In this document: positions 12,900-26,215 of the stretch, in pieces
Numbering within the stretch: the first letter of the stretch is position 1
How the letters are laid out: each line of letters opens with the position of its first letter
Assembly (NCBI GenBank): GCA_963281255.1
Contig: OY725491.1
Coordinates: 682,001-746,000 of the forward strand
Length of the DNA: 64,000 nucleotides
Direction of reading: 5' to 3'
From: Aphrocallistes beatrix
Taxonomy: Eukaryota; Porifera; Hexactinellida; Sceptrulophora; Aphrocallistidae
Program-made: the position numbers and the translations under genes
Notes under the pieces: model-generated
What the model was told of the DNA's origin: nothing
The model's input: the letters and a program-made list of their open reading frames with translations, nothing else
Database searches by the model: none

Positions 12900-14955
12900 T
12901 AGTACGTATATGGAATATTTTGTGAAATGTTTTAAGAACTTATTTGTGATATTTGACAGATAAAAATATGTTTTTGGAACTAATTACTTGTAGGTTAGGA
13001 CTTCAATTAATTAAGGTGAAAGTTCGTATAATCTAAGCTATAATGGGATGAATATATGCAGAGAAATTGCTGAAGGAATCTACGTAGCATCTCTCGTATT
13101 GCACAACACATGATACATAAGCTTATCAACTTCCAACTGTTAGATTGTTTTGACAATGAACTTGTTCGATGATGAAAACGTGAAACTATTTTCCCATTTT
13201 TCAACAGAGTTATTGGAAACTTTTAGTTTGCATTGATTAGGATTTTCCTGTTGAAATTCAACTCTGACATGAAAGTTATTCCTATGAAATTTCACTCTTT
13301 TCCGAAAGAAGTGTTGTTGGAGCTTGGCTGCTGCTACATTACACGTACTATGAATTGAGAACTGAGTCGAGCGAAACCATTGTCAGCTTTCTGAATATCC
13401 AGATGCAGTCATTTCGTAATCTTCTAATTGCACGGGTTCTATCATGGTAATCCCAGGTTTAATCTCATGTTTTGAAAATGCTCTGTAATATTGGACTTTC
13501 TTGTAAACCTTTATGGCATCTAAATTACTATCATCTAAATTTAGATATCCCAGGAGTTCTAGAATGTACAACTAATATTGATTCGTTTATGCTATATTTG
13601 GATTTGAGGGTAGTTCCCAGGATTAATTGCAATTTTATCAGTCACAATACAGGTTTGTAGGTAAATTTATTATAACAGTAATATTTATGATTGGAAATAT
13701 CTGGCACAAATTCAAGTAAGAAAACTGGCTGTAATACCCATAAGGTTATTTTAGCACTAATACTGGTTATCTTACTGACTACATACTTCAAGGTTAGTAA
13801 ATTACTTAAATTCTGTTAGAATGTTCTATTCTTTTGGATCATGTAGTTACCTCATTCAGACATAAGTATATTTTATGTAGCGAATAGAAATTACCGGACC
13901 GCAACGGAATGACATTGTAAGAAACTTTTACGTTAATTCCCTACAGTAAGTAGGTTATGGTAGAGAGATCACTGGAAGGATCATCGCCAGATGTTAACGA
14001 TGATATTCCAGGAAATGTTGATGTGTTTAATTAATTTATCATCCACACTTCTCTGTTCTTTTCTGCAAACAATTAAAGCTAATATTTGTTCTGATCCTTA
14101 TTCGTATTCCTAAATATGACAATATATCTAAAGCGTTTTAACTTTTGATGGAAAACATCCCCCAAATTTGAGAATGTGATGGGAAATATTTTGACAAGAT
14201 TATCATTTCAAAAGTCAAGATCTAGAATATCACTTTTGATAATATCACGTCAAAACAGATGTGCAAACATCATCATTTGCTGACGATGATTCTGCTAAAT
14301 TCATATAATTGAGAAAGGTAGAGATGTAGCTGGTGGAAATCCTTTTGAAAGAAAGTCTAAGAGAAATCAGATTATCTGTGTCAACTTTCTACTGCAATCT
14401 TCTACATTTGTTTCACAGTAAAAAGCATTTAATATTAATAGATTAACATCAGTAGTAGCATAGCAACCTATTTCTACTTCAGGAATTTCCTTATGTATAG
14501 AATGACGCACAAGAATACTTTCAAAAGAAGAGATAAAATTTCCAGATCGAATGAATGAGAATGTATTAGACAAACGTATATGGCATATCCAATTAGAAAT
14601 GGACATATCAAGATAATCGAAGCCAATTCCCTATCTCTGTTACGCTGAAACTAGGTAGATACTTAAGAAGTGAATAGATATTTGTATTTCTGGTTATTAG
14701 ACATTCAACACATCTTAATTGGTAGAGAAGCTGAACTAATCTGGTGTACAGGTTGACGTATAGTGTCGATTTGCGATGAATAAACGTTTTAGACTTAAAT
14801 TCATTTTAAAATGTTCAATGAAGGTTCTTCGGAGATAAGTATGACAATCATTTTTATTGTAATATGACAAAAATTGTTGATTTTTTAATATCAAAACTGT
14901 AAATACATTCAATAGGAATGTTATTGGGTGGTGAGGTTTGCAAGAATTAATAAAA
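12900..14955. other. Gene-free stretch
   Basis: Only short ORFs that match nothing recognisable. No tandem or inverted repeat was noted. Confidence 0.45.
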
Positions 14956-14961
14956 TACGTA

Positions 14962-15149
14962 CAGTCGACCTGCTTAATAGGGTCACATCGGTCAGGGGAT
15001 ATTTTGACCTGATTAAGCGGAGAACTCTATTAACCGAAAATATTTTTGTATTAACCTCTATGTGTGAGAGCTATTCTGGTCCTGCCAAAAGTGGCCCTAT
15101 TAAGCGGCTGACCCATTTAAACAGTGACCCTATTAAGCGGAGTCGACTG
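14962..15149. mobile_element. Pogo/mariner-like MITE, family CAGTCGACTCCGC, copy 4
   Basis: A 188 bp element flanked by TA. The left end has lost two bases (CAGTCGACCTGC); the right end is canonical. An ORF runs over it (14928-15194), but its protein is simply the translated repeat. Confidence 0.86.
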
Positions 15150-15227
15150 TACACATTTAACCATTATGGTCACAAGTACATAATAAATCTTTAATACGGA
15201 AATTAAACTGATTATGTAAAGAATAAG

Positions 15228-15535
15228 CAGGGCTGGGGTTGGTTAACCGATGTAAATATTAATTTGTATAAATATGTATTTGTCGACTAATATTTAACCT
15301 GATATTGAAAAATTTACAATCTTCAGTGGTCTCAAAATATACTATATGGTTAGAAAAATTGTAATAATATTGTAATAGCAAAATTTTAGAAGTAATATTC
15401 ATGAATCTTCAACGAAAAACAATGAAATTAGTCTAAATATTCAGAAAATAAAGCAGATCGGCTAACCAATCCAAGATTTTCTTAACCGTTAACCGTGATT
15501 GCCTGCGGTTAACCGGTTAACCGCATCCAGGCTTG
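15228..15535. mobile_element. hAT-like non-autonomous element with 7 bp duplication gaataag, copy 1
   Basis: A 308 bp element with ends CAGGGCTGG and CCAGGCTTG, flanked by gaataag at 15221-15227 and 15536-15542. Subterminal words gttaaccg are repeated in both orientations. A second copy is at 58979-59344. CAGGG ends suggest hAT, although the duplication is 7 rather than 8 bp. Confidence 0.86.
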
Positions 15536-15812
15536 GAATAAGATGCATTTTGCTAAGTAATTTGCCTTTGACGTTAATGCTCGCCATCATATGTTACATT
15601 TTATTTATTCAATGAGTTTCAATAGATTGGTTTAGTTAGTTGAAAGCACTAATGACGAGGTTAACTCGACTGAATTCTCGGGTTAATTATACTGTATTAG
15701 TGTGAATAATATTAATAAATTGAGAATTATGACTATCATACATATGCTATTTCGGGACACTATTAAGAAGATATTGTCATAAAATGGTATATCAACATTT
15801 CGAATACAAATA

Positions 15813-15982
15813 GAGTCGACTCCGATTAATAGGGTCACATCGGTCAGAGGGCATTTGCCCCGATTAAGCGGAGAACCCTATTAACCGAAAATATGTTGTA
15901 TTAGCTTCTATGTGTGAGAGCTATTCCGGTCCTGCCAAAAGTGGCCCGATTAAACAGTGACCATATAAAGCGGAGTCGACTG
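15813..15982. mobile_element. Pogo/mariner-like MITE, family CAGTCGACTCCGC, copy 5
   Basis: A 170 bp TA-flanked copy with an altered first base (GAGTCGACTCCG) and an internal deletion relative to the 188 bp form. Confidence 0.82.
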
Positions 15983-17334
15983 TATTATGATCAGTATCAT
16001 TTCTGCACTTTGATATGTTGCATTAGTAGTTTTAATGCAAATTCGCTGAGAAGAGCGGAGATAGCTCTTATAACATGAAACGCACGGATAATTGAATTTG
16101 CGTCATTCAAAATGTAAGATTAAGATAGATGTATCCCAATTTCTGTTAGATTAGAAATCAATTCAAAATCATTGGAAAATAACTAAGTTTCTCGAAATCT
16201 GATTGGTTCACTGGCTGCTATTCAATATTTAATTAGAAATAAATAATCACGAAAAATCCAATATAATCAAATGCAAATACTGGAGTAAGCAGAGTTAAAT
16301 ATTAATGAAAGTTCGGTGAAGTCATTCTAATCTAATTTAATTTCATTATTCTGCATGTAAATGTTTATCATTGCGATATCGGTTCAATCTTGTTTAGTAA
16401 ATCTTATTTCTAATGAAAAGCGTGTTGATATAATTGCATGATAAACTTGGTATCCAATTTCAATGATAGATAATTTGAGACATTTCATCTGTGTCCAGAT
16501 CTGTGTCCAGAACTTAAAATTGATTCAATGAATTTATTAAACGGATTGATATGCGCAATTACAGAGTACTTTCCCAGATTGTATGATATACTTGTCTGTT
16601 CGTTATTAATATTATAAGAAATCAGCTTGGAATGTTTTAATATTAATATTCTGGTATTGCGTAGTATCCTGTCTACATAAGAACTGAGTAAATTCTATTG
16701 AAAGCTTTTATCATGCTAATGCTAGCTTAATCTCTTTTTCATGCAATATAATGGTGATTTGATCACCACAATTATTTTTTAAAGAACTTGCAAAATTTTT
16801 AGTGTAGCTCCTATTATAAGAGATGTCATTTGACATGGATGCAGGCTGTATGACGTCCGTGTGCCCATATGTCCGTAAGATATTCTTGAAAAATCTACTG
16901 AATCGATTTTTACTAAACGTGGAAAAGACATTCCTTTTATCGTGTAGACTTATACCTTAGGTAACGATTATTCATATGTTCACACCTTGCCTCAAAATGT
17001 CCTGAAATTGTAGAGTTGTAATATTCAGCTGAGTACTACAACTCTCATTTTTATTGGCTAATAGGAATTGGACATAAATTAATGAATATAAATAAACGAA
17101 ATGACTCCTTAAACTTGAAATCTGATTGGTCGACAAAAATTATTGACGATATAGTTTAAATTATGCTAATAAAATAGTCATTTTAAAAACCTTAATTCAT
17201 TTACGAAAGAAACGAGAACTCAATGGTACAGCAGATTTAAACGTTCCCACTTAGAATGCTCGAAAATGAAGGATTTATAGAGATCCATATTTTCCGTCCT
17301 TCGAATGACTTACTAGAGTTGTACTTTTGAGTTA

Positions 17335-17796
17335 GCTACTCTAAGGGTCCGAATAAACGGGGGGAGAGGGTTGAAATAGGCGGGGGATTGGAAAAATTGG
17401 TAATTTAATAAACGGGGAGTTAATTAATGAATGTTCAGATAAGAACTGAAGTATTATCAGAATGTTCGCTAAAAATTTCCACTTCAACAGTCCAGAGAAA
17501 GTTACGAGGGGCGAGCTATCATTGTGAAAATCAATCGAATTTTGGGTAAACATTTTGAGCAATTCTTTTTGACCAGCAGTGTACAACGATCAGATTAGCT
17601 AGGATCCGAATAGAAAGTTCGAAATTATTCAGATGGAAATAGCTGACACAAAATATCAGTAAAAGGTTTGTTGGATAAAATTAAAATACGAAATTTAATA
17701 AATGGGGGGGGGGGGGGGGGGTTGGAATAAGCGAGGGGGTAGAGGAAAATTCAAAAAATAATAAGTGAGGGGGGGACGTTTATTCGGAGTAGTCAT
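17335..17796. mobile_element. Fold-back element with CCGAATAAACG ends and poly-G tract
   Basis: The left end ctactctaagggtccgaataaacg and the right end cgtttattcggagtag are inverted. Both subterminal regions are G-rich on the same strand, with an uninterrupted run of 18 G at 17704-17721. It is non-coding. The superfamily is unclear. Confidence 0.55.
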
Positions 17797-20012
17797 AATT
17801 ATTTTCCTAATCTTACAGTTCAAAAATCGATAATAAAGTTGTGTAGAGAGTAGAAACACATTTCGACCTGATAAAACGTGTGGTAGTAAGTTATTTGTTC
17901 TACTACCCAGAATCTCGCTGATTTCATGGTTAATTTTACGTCTAAATGTCTAGCTAATATTCTAGAAAAGAATATTAAACGTCGGCTTCATGCTACCAAT
18001 GTCTCACCAACTTGAAATTCACCCAAAGAGTAGAAAATTTCTTTCTAGTAATACGTAGTAGTAATAATAATGATTAGCTATAATATACCACTACAACTAT
18101 CAACCAAAATAATCTACCAGAAAAACAGACTAACTGAGGACACAGAAATTAATAAACATTTGCTTTCTCTGGACTTTAAACTTAAATTGATAACGTTTCA
18201 GCGAAAATATACTTTCAATGACTCGGGTTAAATAATGATATCTTCTTCCGAAAATAATATTGATTGGAGAGTTTAGTGTTAGGAAATTTAATATTTGGAC
18301 TAACTTTGTAGAACACAAAATAAGATCGAATTAATGTTATCGAATCATTACTACTAAAACCTTCTCATTCTACTCAAATTTCTTCTCAAATGACTTTAAA
18401 TTAATTTAAATTTGAAAATTCTTATAAATTAGAGTGTTTACTTGAACTGGGAGTAGTAATTAATATCTTCTACGACAAAGATTGGGCAATTCAACGAGTG
18501 ATGAAATAAATTTATAAGAAATGGGGTCATATTTCAGTGAAAATATTACTACTATATTGCAGGCTCATATTGTGAGAAATACTAATTGTATATGACTAAT
18601 TAATCTGTAAACAATTTAAATAAATAAATTCCACTCATACCTTCCATATCAAAAGAGTTATAACAACTTCTGTTCTTCTTTGATGTCTTAACCCATACAT
18701 TTCACAATGTCTAATTAGGAGACTTTGATTATATACTCAGATTCCAAACACAGAATACCACTATCACTTATTTACAAAGGAACCTATAAGGTCTAATTCT
18801 GGGCAGAATATATGCCACAATTGATAATTTTGTCTAATTGATTCTCTACAAAACATTTCGAATTGTGTTGTCTACTCTCAGCAAATAAGTCTATGGAAGT
18901 TTAATGCTATAGTAGGCAGATTCTGATTGGCCAAAATGATTGCTGAGTTAATTTTTTCATTAGTAAAAAAATTGTCTGAAGAGTTGTTTACTCTCTCAAA
19001 GTTTGAAAATGAGAAAAACAAGATGTCTGCTATAAAACAATTATAAATATTATCATCAAAATATGTCTGACAAAATTCAATTGCATTTATTTATTGAACT
19101 TCTAAACTTTGAATATATTGAAAATTGAGTAAAAAATTCTCAAAAATAATAATCCTTCACAATCAAAATTAGTTAGTGGAATTATTACCTGTTTTTTCCA
19201 GTTATAGTTATAATTTCGAACTCAAAAAAAAATCATTTGTAATCAAGTTAAAACTGAGAGATATGCTGGCATCATCTCTTCATACTTAGAGGAAATATTC
19301 TTAATTGGTCATCACAGCGTCACAAAATGGAACTAATTTATTTGATAAAATAATTGTTTGTACCTACTCACATACCACAACGGATCTCCATGAAAATATC
19401 TTAGACAAGTTACCATATCAAAGATCCATTGGATTTAGACTATCTTCTAAAGCAGGATTAAACTCCTACGACGGTCGTCTAATCCAAATGGATGCACTAA
19501 TTATGCAAATGCATTATAATGAGAAGCACAGTTGATGCTTTTAGAGTATTAATGAATACCAAGAGAACCCAATTCACACATTCCTAAAATAGATTTCAGA
19601 CACAAAAGCACCATATGGCATCAACTAACCAATAGAATAGAAGGTTTACGCGATGTCCCACTGGTGAGGCCATTTCACGACTACGGCCATACGGAGTGTC
19701 AAACTCCCTTTTCATTGGTTCGAATAGAATGCAAGTATTTGTAGATGAACCTGGGTTATTTCAGAAATGCTTATTATGTTTAATTAGAGAAGAATAGAGG
19801 AAATATTTAGACTTTAGCATAGAATGCCCAGAGGGGACAGTGTCCCCGATATCGCGGATGTCTCCCAGCCATTTTATATGGCACTGAAGCCATATAAATG
19901 CTGGGCATTGTACAGTTAAGCGAAGAAAATTTGAATTAATAATAATTAATCGTTATAATTATGCATTTCAAAAGCTAAAAGGTTTTTCGAAATAAAATAT
20001 AGATTTGGTAAT

Positions 20013-20157
20013 GCGGAAATGGTTCGACTTTTCGAAAAAGGAAATAGTTCGACATTTTATCATTAAAAAAGGAAATAGTTCGAAAAATAAACACCATTCA
20101 TCAATGGTGTTTATTTTTCGAACTATTTCCATTTTTGGAAAGTCGAACTATTTCCAC
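20013..20157. repeat. Long imperfect hairpin built from gaaatagttcga words
   Basis: A near-palindrome centred at about 20102. The centre reads aaataaacaccatt-catc-aatggtgtttattt. The outer arms hold several copies of the word gaaatagttcga and its inverse. It is probably a fold-back MITE. Confidence 0.8.
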
Positions 20158-22314
20158 CATACCATAGATTGATTTTGCTTAGTACCCTTGACGAAAGCTC
20201 CATTATTCCGTATGTCAGCCCCCAATAATAATAAAGCGATTATAAATGGAACTTTCCACATTCCTTTCAGATTAGTTATATCATAATGTGGTTGTGTATT
20301 AATGACGTTCAGCTAGATTTCACAGGCTAGTGTTTTCAAGGTTCAAAAGGACATCAATCATAACACATTTATCTCAAATGACCTCAACATCTTAGATTCG
20401 CTCTCCAATTGACCAATAAACTCGCAATCTCGCAGCAAGAGTCAAATATTTGTATCGTTGATACGTGTACTACTATAGTAATAGCAAATTTGAATTATGA
20501 ATTTTCTTGTTAATTCCAAATTTAAAAGCAATTTGTATTATCTACGAGGATGTTTTGTTGGAAGAATCGATAAGATTCTGCAAATTACTCAGTTGCAACG
20601 GTAGAAGTGAACTATGTAGTGTGAAATTCATCTTTAATTAGATTTTAATTCGGAAATATTTCATTCAGAACAATGATAGAACAGGGTAGACTAGTTGACT
20701 TTTAAAAATTCGCTATAGAGCTTTTTTGATTGGTTAATAATACATCAATGTTAACTTGATAGTCTCGCCGTCTAATAAATGCCCAGATGTCCATTTGTGA
20801 ATAATCTTGCTCCGCTTTGTAAAATTTAAATACTTCATGACATAAATGATAAGACAGATCAGATATCTTTACGAATGAGCTCCATTAGAATTACAGATCA
20901 CGTCAATGAACTAAATATCGTAAACTTAAGTTGAAATGAAAGTTTAAAAACTTCGAAAATAATTTCAACTACGATCAGACTTAACGAAGAATGACGGAGT
21001 TAAATGCTCAATACAAATTATTAGGTGGGATTTTCTTCAAAAATACCCGGCAGTTTCTGTTAAATTGATTTCAAAGCTAATTTTTAACAGTTTTAAATAT
21101 CGTTAAATAACCCAAGACGCTCTAACACCAGACCATATTTAGTAAAGTATACCTGATCATATGAAATTGAATTGTGATGCTAAGAGATTATAATGGAATT
21201 CTAATAAAATATTCATGAATCCAAGCCACATACGGTACACCACCACCTGTAACATCTGTTTTGAAATATATGGTCTGTTTCATGATACATCATTTGGCTT
21301 TTGTATAGCAAATGACTTAGCACTTTGTTAGGAAATATTTACGAATAGTGCGAGATATCTCATTCGATTTATCTGGGATATCATTCTATTATACCGAGTC
21401 TTAATTAATCCATGAATAAAGAATGAATATTTCAATTATTTGAATCTTGAATTAGAACTTTTTCATGTTTGCTATCAAGATATTTCGAGAAAACAGAACA
21501 TCTAAAAAAATAATATATGTATGTTCATAAGAAATTTTATGTATTGTTGGCAATAAATTTTCCTTTTGGAATCTTCTATTCAAGTGATAGCCAGATCAAA
21601 TCGCAACTTGTAGAATTTCATCTTTGAAATTGCAAAACTAGATTTTGTTAGAATCTCGAAAGTGATCGTTTTTGATATGAATTTGCATAAATTCTATGCA
21701 TAAAATCAGCATCAAAACGTGTTTCATTTACGTCGATATTTTTATCAAAATTAAAAAGGTGTTGCCAAAATATTGAAATTAAAAGTATTTATTTACAATG
21801 GCTGATTTGATTGCACATTCCAACATTTTAACACGTTGCTAAGATTTAGAGAATCAATTACTACATCATGCAAATATAATCTCAAATTTGATTATTCAGA
21901 AAATCTAAATTTGGAAATTTCGTAAAAGATTGATTGGCCATATCCGTTATATGGCGCCAAATACCAAATCACATTCGATTCAAAGGATTTTAAATTCTAT
22001 TTTGAATTATTTTTTTTAAATTTGGGAAAATATTTATATTATGTGGGATTCATTGAATTTAAAAATAGATATCATTTTCTGCCGGAAAAGTTATCCATTT
22101 CCAAACATATTTATGTATCCACTCCCTAACTACCCTCCAATTAAAAATATTTCAATCGAAAATAATTATTGTTTGATAATTTTAATGATCTCAACTCGCA
22201 TAAATGATAAATCACGTCGGAAAAATGATAAATATTTACACAAATTAATCTGTACAGTCTTCTGAAAATTATTGAAGCGAATTTCTGTCTCTACTCGCTA
22301 GTCTCTCTCTCTGT

Positions 22315-23754
22315 CTAAACAGCTGAATGCAGAGCGTCCATCCAAGCTTTCTTATCAAAGTCGGACTGACACTGTAGTGTGACCGAATTAATTATCTTGG
22401 CTTTTGAGCTGAACCGGATTTGGTTGCGAACGAGGTTGGTCATTGTTCGGCGACGGAATGAACCGGTCTTGAAGTCCGACTCGGGAATACTTTCAAACTC
22501 TAAATCGTCCAGAGCGATTGGTTGTCTGTAAACTTGGTGTAGCGTCCCGTGTTTGGTAAAGGAGCCGCGTGCGATTAAAAACGCTTTGTCGAAGAGAAAA
22601 ACGGTTAATCTGGAGTTATGCCTATTTTTCATTTCCCCCATGAAGAGTAGCGTCTTTGATTGGTCGATTTCAGGAATGAGTTGGGAATCAGCGACGAATT
22701 GCAGAGATCTTTTCATCAAGTCGCATTTGGCGAAACCAGTGTGTTGGTCGATCAAACGAATCAATTCTTCGAACTGTGAAATAACAGAATCCAAAATTGG
22801 GTCCCTAGACTCAGTCAGTCGAGCGATTTCTTTGAGGAGGATTGGGTACTTCATGAGTCGAGAGCGAGGCGAATCCAAGAAAGTCCAAAAGTCAATCTTC
22901 CTCATCAATTCATTCTCCCTTCCTTTCTGGAGGTATTCACAGAAAGCTGGTTTGGATTTCTTCACTTCCACGAGTTCTTTCGCGAACACCAAATTTGGGC
23001 AATATCGTAGATAAATATGATGCATCATCGGAACCCAATCCAAAAAGGGTGTTGCGACCTCCCCGAAAGTCCCATCAATGCTCTTCACTTGCTGCAATCG
23101 CAAGACTAAGTTCGAATGGATTGAAACTAATTCTTCGATGTTCTTGAATATAGTTCCATATTCCTCCTGATTCACAATCTCTAACTCCAGCATTGGATGT
23201 GCATAGGCAGTCACCATCATTTCTAAATCTTGAACGTACTCAACTTCTGTCCTGTAGAGTGTGTAGATAGCTTCTTGGAGTTTAATCTCTTTCTTGGAGT
23301 ACCAACTGTAAGGTTCGGTTACTGTTTCAATCCAGTTATTCGCGATCAAAACATTACGGTCGAGGATGGACCTCCGGGTACGTTGAGGCGTGTGATGTGC
23401 CGACAGTTTGGGCGGGAGAATCACGACCTTGTTCCTGTCTCGTAGACTAAAAGACCGTTTTAATGCTGGAGCATCGATTGCTTTTGAAACTCTGTTTACA
23501 ATACTAAAAGGTTTTCTAGCTTTTTTGCTCTCATTAACCACTTCAAGTTCAACCTGGTCATTTAGTTTCCGCTTGCGGGCTGATTTCTGCTTTCGGTCCA
23601 TTGGGATTGCCTTCGGGGGAAAGTTCTCGATGCCAGGGAAAACCTCAGGGAGGGGGTGGAACATTTTTGTCGGTCCAGTCATATCCGGTACTACTTGAAT
23701 TTCTTCCGGAATTTCAAAATGAACGAAAAATAAATCGTTATAACAATCAGACAT
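22315..23754 (-). CDS. NET1/ARHGEF3-like RhoGEF (DH-PH), intronless
   Basis: A single 479-codon ORF. Residues about 157-343 form a Dbl-homology domain: the helix with EAIYTLYRTEVEYVQDL starts it and the conserved CR3 segment RSRLMKYPILLKEI lies at 297-310. Residues about 360-479 form the PH domain with the VYRQPI motif at 408-413. Order, motifs and length match the NET1/ARHGEF3 family, guanine-nucleotide exchange factors for RhoA-type GTPases. Residues 54-63 are a basic cluster like the nuclear signal in NET1. The ORF has no intron, whereas NET1-type genes I know of are split, so it may be a retrocopy or an intron-loss locus. It is fully open, so it is probably functional. The start is the first ATG after a TATA box. 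Confidence 0.93.
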   Translation of the reverse strand: MSDCYNDLFFVHFEIPEEIQVVPDMTGPTKMFHPLPEVFPGIENFPPKAIPMDRKQKSARKRKLNDQVELEVVNESKKARKPFSIVNRVSKAIDAPALKRSFSLRDRNKVVILPPKLSAHHTPQRTRRSILDRNVLIANNWIETVTEPYSWYSKKEIKLQEAIYTLYRTEVEYVQDLEMMVTAYAHPMLELEIVNQEEYGTIFKNIEELVSIHSNLVLRLQQVKSIDGTFGEVATPFLDWVPMMHHIYLRYCPNLVFAKELVEVKKSKPAFCEYLQKGRENELMRKIDFWTFLDSPRSRLMKYPILLKEIARLTESRDPILDSVISQFEELIRLIDQHTGFAKCDLMKRSLQFVADSQLIPEIDQSKTLLFMGEMKNRHNSRLTVFLFDKAFLIARGSFTKHGTLHQVYRQPIALDDLEFESIPESDFKTGSFRRRTMTNLVRNQIRFSSKAKIINSVTLQCQSDFDKKAWMDALHSAV

Positions 23755-23810
23755 TTTGTATGTGATTTGTAAGTAAGTAAGTTTTATAGTACAGTTGTAT
23801 AATCCATTTG

Positions 23811-23820
23811 TATTTATATA
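23811..23820 (-). promoter_or_regulatory. TATA box of the RhoGEF gene
   Basis: On the minus strand the bases read TATATAAATA, about 57 bp before the start codon at 23754. This spacing would give a 5' leader of some 25-30 bases. This is inference from position; there is no transcript evidence. Confidence 0.5.
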
Positions 23821-24100
23821 CTATCCTATTTTCTACCAGTTTGTACTGATAGAGAATTGGACCAAGAATGATGGGACACAAGGCTACCAATCAGAATTAG
23901 GCGGGGAAAAAGAATTGAACTTGTAATAGGATCGTATTTCATTTGAGATGTGGAATGATCGAATTGTGACACTTGTGACAGGAACTCGTGTCGGTATTGG
24001 AGGTTAATTATGCTAGACACTAATCAGGTATCAAATTCAGATTTGAATCACAAGAGAAAGGATTTATGAATTTATACAAGAAAAAGATTTAGGTTAGAAG

Positions 24101-24219
24101 TGGCCATGCCTAATTTCCGGGACGGGACGGTATCCCGTCCCCGAAATTAGGTACCTTTTCTGTCCCGTCCCGGAGATTAGGCATCTTGACTCGTCCCGTC
24201 CCGGAAATTAGGCATGCCC
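24101..24219. mobile_element. hAT-like MITE GGGCATGCCTAATTTCC family, copy 1
   Basis: A 119 bp element with ends (G)GCCATGCCTAATTTCC and GGAAATTAGGCATGCCC, flanked by the 8 bp repeat gttagaag (24093-24100 and 24220-24227). The interior repeats GGGACGGGACGG and its inverse, making a GC-rich cruciform in AT-rich DNA. Confidence 0.85.
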
Positions 24220-24229
24220 GTTAGAAGTT

Positions 24230-25190
24230 AGTATATATTTTTAGTTTGCCTACTATACTATAGTATAGTGGCCAACTCCTGATTTAAATGATAAAATTGG
24301 GTGGAGTCATTAAATCCCAGAATAGATAGCAATATGTCATAGTCGAAGTCAGGTTTTTCCCCCGGAATATTTTGTCCATCGTTTTTTGTCGCTAAGCCTC
24401 TGTAGACATTTTATTATTAGTAGTAACTTATTACAAAATAGTCGTTCTTTTGTCACCAAGGATATGAAATCATTGGATAAAATTATTTCGACCGTATTTC
24501 GTGAGTAAATGTTATGAAAATGATATACTACACACTGTTAGCCATAGGCGCCAAGTTTTGGAAAATAGAATAAAACCTGTGGGGGCCAAGATCGAGCGAC
24601 GGTAAGGAGAGTCTTAGGGGGCTTGCCTCCCAGAAAATGTTTCAAATCTTATATGCTCAAATATCGATATACAGCTATTGTTGTTTCCTAGGGAAAATAA
24701 ATAAAAAGTACAAACATACTAAGCATTAGTTGATTTGTGTTGCTCAGAAGAAACTGGGTCATTAAAGACGCTTCAGTGATTATAATTATATCATCCGAAA
24801 CTAATTCTAAAAAACAGTTTTATCAAAAAATATTCTATAAAAGTACAAACTTACTAAGCATTAGTTGATTTGTGATTTTATTCAAAAGAAACTGGATTCA
24901 TTCTGAGAAATGTGAACATGAGTTACTCAGGATAAGGGAACCATTTGAATGAGTGCATCTTTCTAAGCTACGTATAGAAAAAATTTCAGTTCAATTTACT
25001 TTTGATAATCAGGACCATGGATCAGAACTCAAACATTGCACTGGATCTGCAAGTGACAGTGCAATGTTGCTGTATTTGTACCAGGGATAAGTGATCATTT
25101 TATACAACGTTCAACTCATTGATAAGCGAGTGAGCGAAGCGCTTGTAAATAATTAAATATGTGTGGAAATTGACAAATAACATGTAAATA
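24230..25190. other. Gene-free stretch with degraded repeats
   Basis: It contains the short palindrome ctatactatagtatag near 24252, a relic shared with 9800-10040 (cgaagtcaggtttttc...tcgctaagcctctgta), and a block starting ataggcgccaa at about 24545 that recurs at 53393. There is no gene. Confidence 0.5.
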
Positions 25191-25197
25191 ATATGTA

Positions 25198-25424
25198 TAG
25201 GGTGTAACAAAGTGTTGTCACCTTTGAATACAAGCTCTAATTAATAGGTCAACAAAAATTTGATAATGGGAAAGGAAAAGTGTATTTCGCAAATGGTGTG
25301 ATGTCACAAAATATAGTAATGCGTGATAGCTAACGACAGAGTTTTGTATTTGATTTCTATTGGTTCGATATCAATCAAGCATAATGATGAATAATCTAGG
25401 ATGACAACACTTTGTTACACCCTG
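25198..25424. mobile_element. Mariner-like MITE with GGGTGTAACAAAGTGTTGTCA ends
   Basis: The left AGGGTGTAACAAAGTGTTGT and right ACAACACTTTGTTACACCCT ends are near-perfect inverses, between TA dinucleotides. It is 227 bp long and non-coding. The ends resemble those of mariner elements. Confidence 0.86.
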
Positions 25425-25524
25425 TATAAGAATATAAAATTTATATTTCGAGAAATAGTAATGAGAGTTTTTGAAAATTGAAATTCGAGTTGATCGTTAA
25501 AACATTCAAGTGCTCATCTCTCTA

Positions 25525-26001
25525 CACTAAGCGGACAAAAGTATATCAACACTTGATTCTTTCCCATACAAATAATACTAAATCGGATTTTTTAATGAAG
25601 GGCAATATGTTCAAATTCAAAGAGATACTAAAAATCTGATTTCAGATTCGAAATCTACACATTCGAATTAGTCATAGTTGGACAAAACTAATAAATTACT
25701 CAACTCAATGAACAATCTTATCAGCCTGAGCCACCATAAGTAATTCATTGCCATCATGTATTGTGGTCAAAAAGGGTGTATGTGGCATAAGGTGGCACTG
25801 ATTGATAGTTACAAAAGTTAGGAATTAATGATTAATTAGAAAAATTAACATGTGACTGATTTGAATGCGTGTTATTCGAATCTGGAATTCGATTAGCTGT
25901 ATCCCATACCGTTTAGAAGTAACCCTCTTCATGAATAGACACATTTAGTATTATTTGTATGGGAAAGAATCAAGCGTTGAAATACTTTTGTCCGCTTAGT
26001 G
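25525..26001. mobile_element. Tc1-like non-autonomous element with CACTAAGCGGACAAAAGTAT ends
   Basis: A 477 bp TA-flanked element. The terminal inverted repeats are about 60 bp long and start CACTAAGCGGACAAAAGTAT, typical of Tc1-type transposons. No transposase ORF remains. Confidence 0.88.
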
Positions 26002-26215
26002 TATAATATCACGTAGAAGCTCTCCATCTGGATAAAAGCATTTGATTCGTTGACCTACCCAATCCTCTTAATGATGATATTCTCCATCAGAATCTAGTCA
26101 GAAAGTAAGCTCTGGCAACTTGCATTTCAGCTCCCTGGTTAATGATGGAATTGATTGTCTGTGGTTTCAAATGGCTTATACAGATCCACAGTTGTAACAG
26201 CGACAGAACTCCATG

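Larger units (their letters stand above)
16000..22260. other. Gene-free stretch with scattered fold-backs
   Basis: No gene I can support on either strand. It contains a relic of the TAGTGTAGCTCC repeat near 16800-16880, the poly-G-bearing fold-back at 17335-17796 and the hairpin at 20013-20157. The 76-codon ORF at 19305-19535 is unrecognised and has no supporting context. Confidence 0.5.

Noticed and set aside
22553..23014. 153-codon plus-strand ORF inside the RhoGEF
   Set aside because: It is an antisense shadow of the DH-PH frame with no family match.
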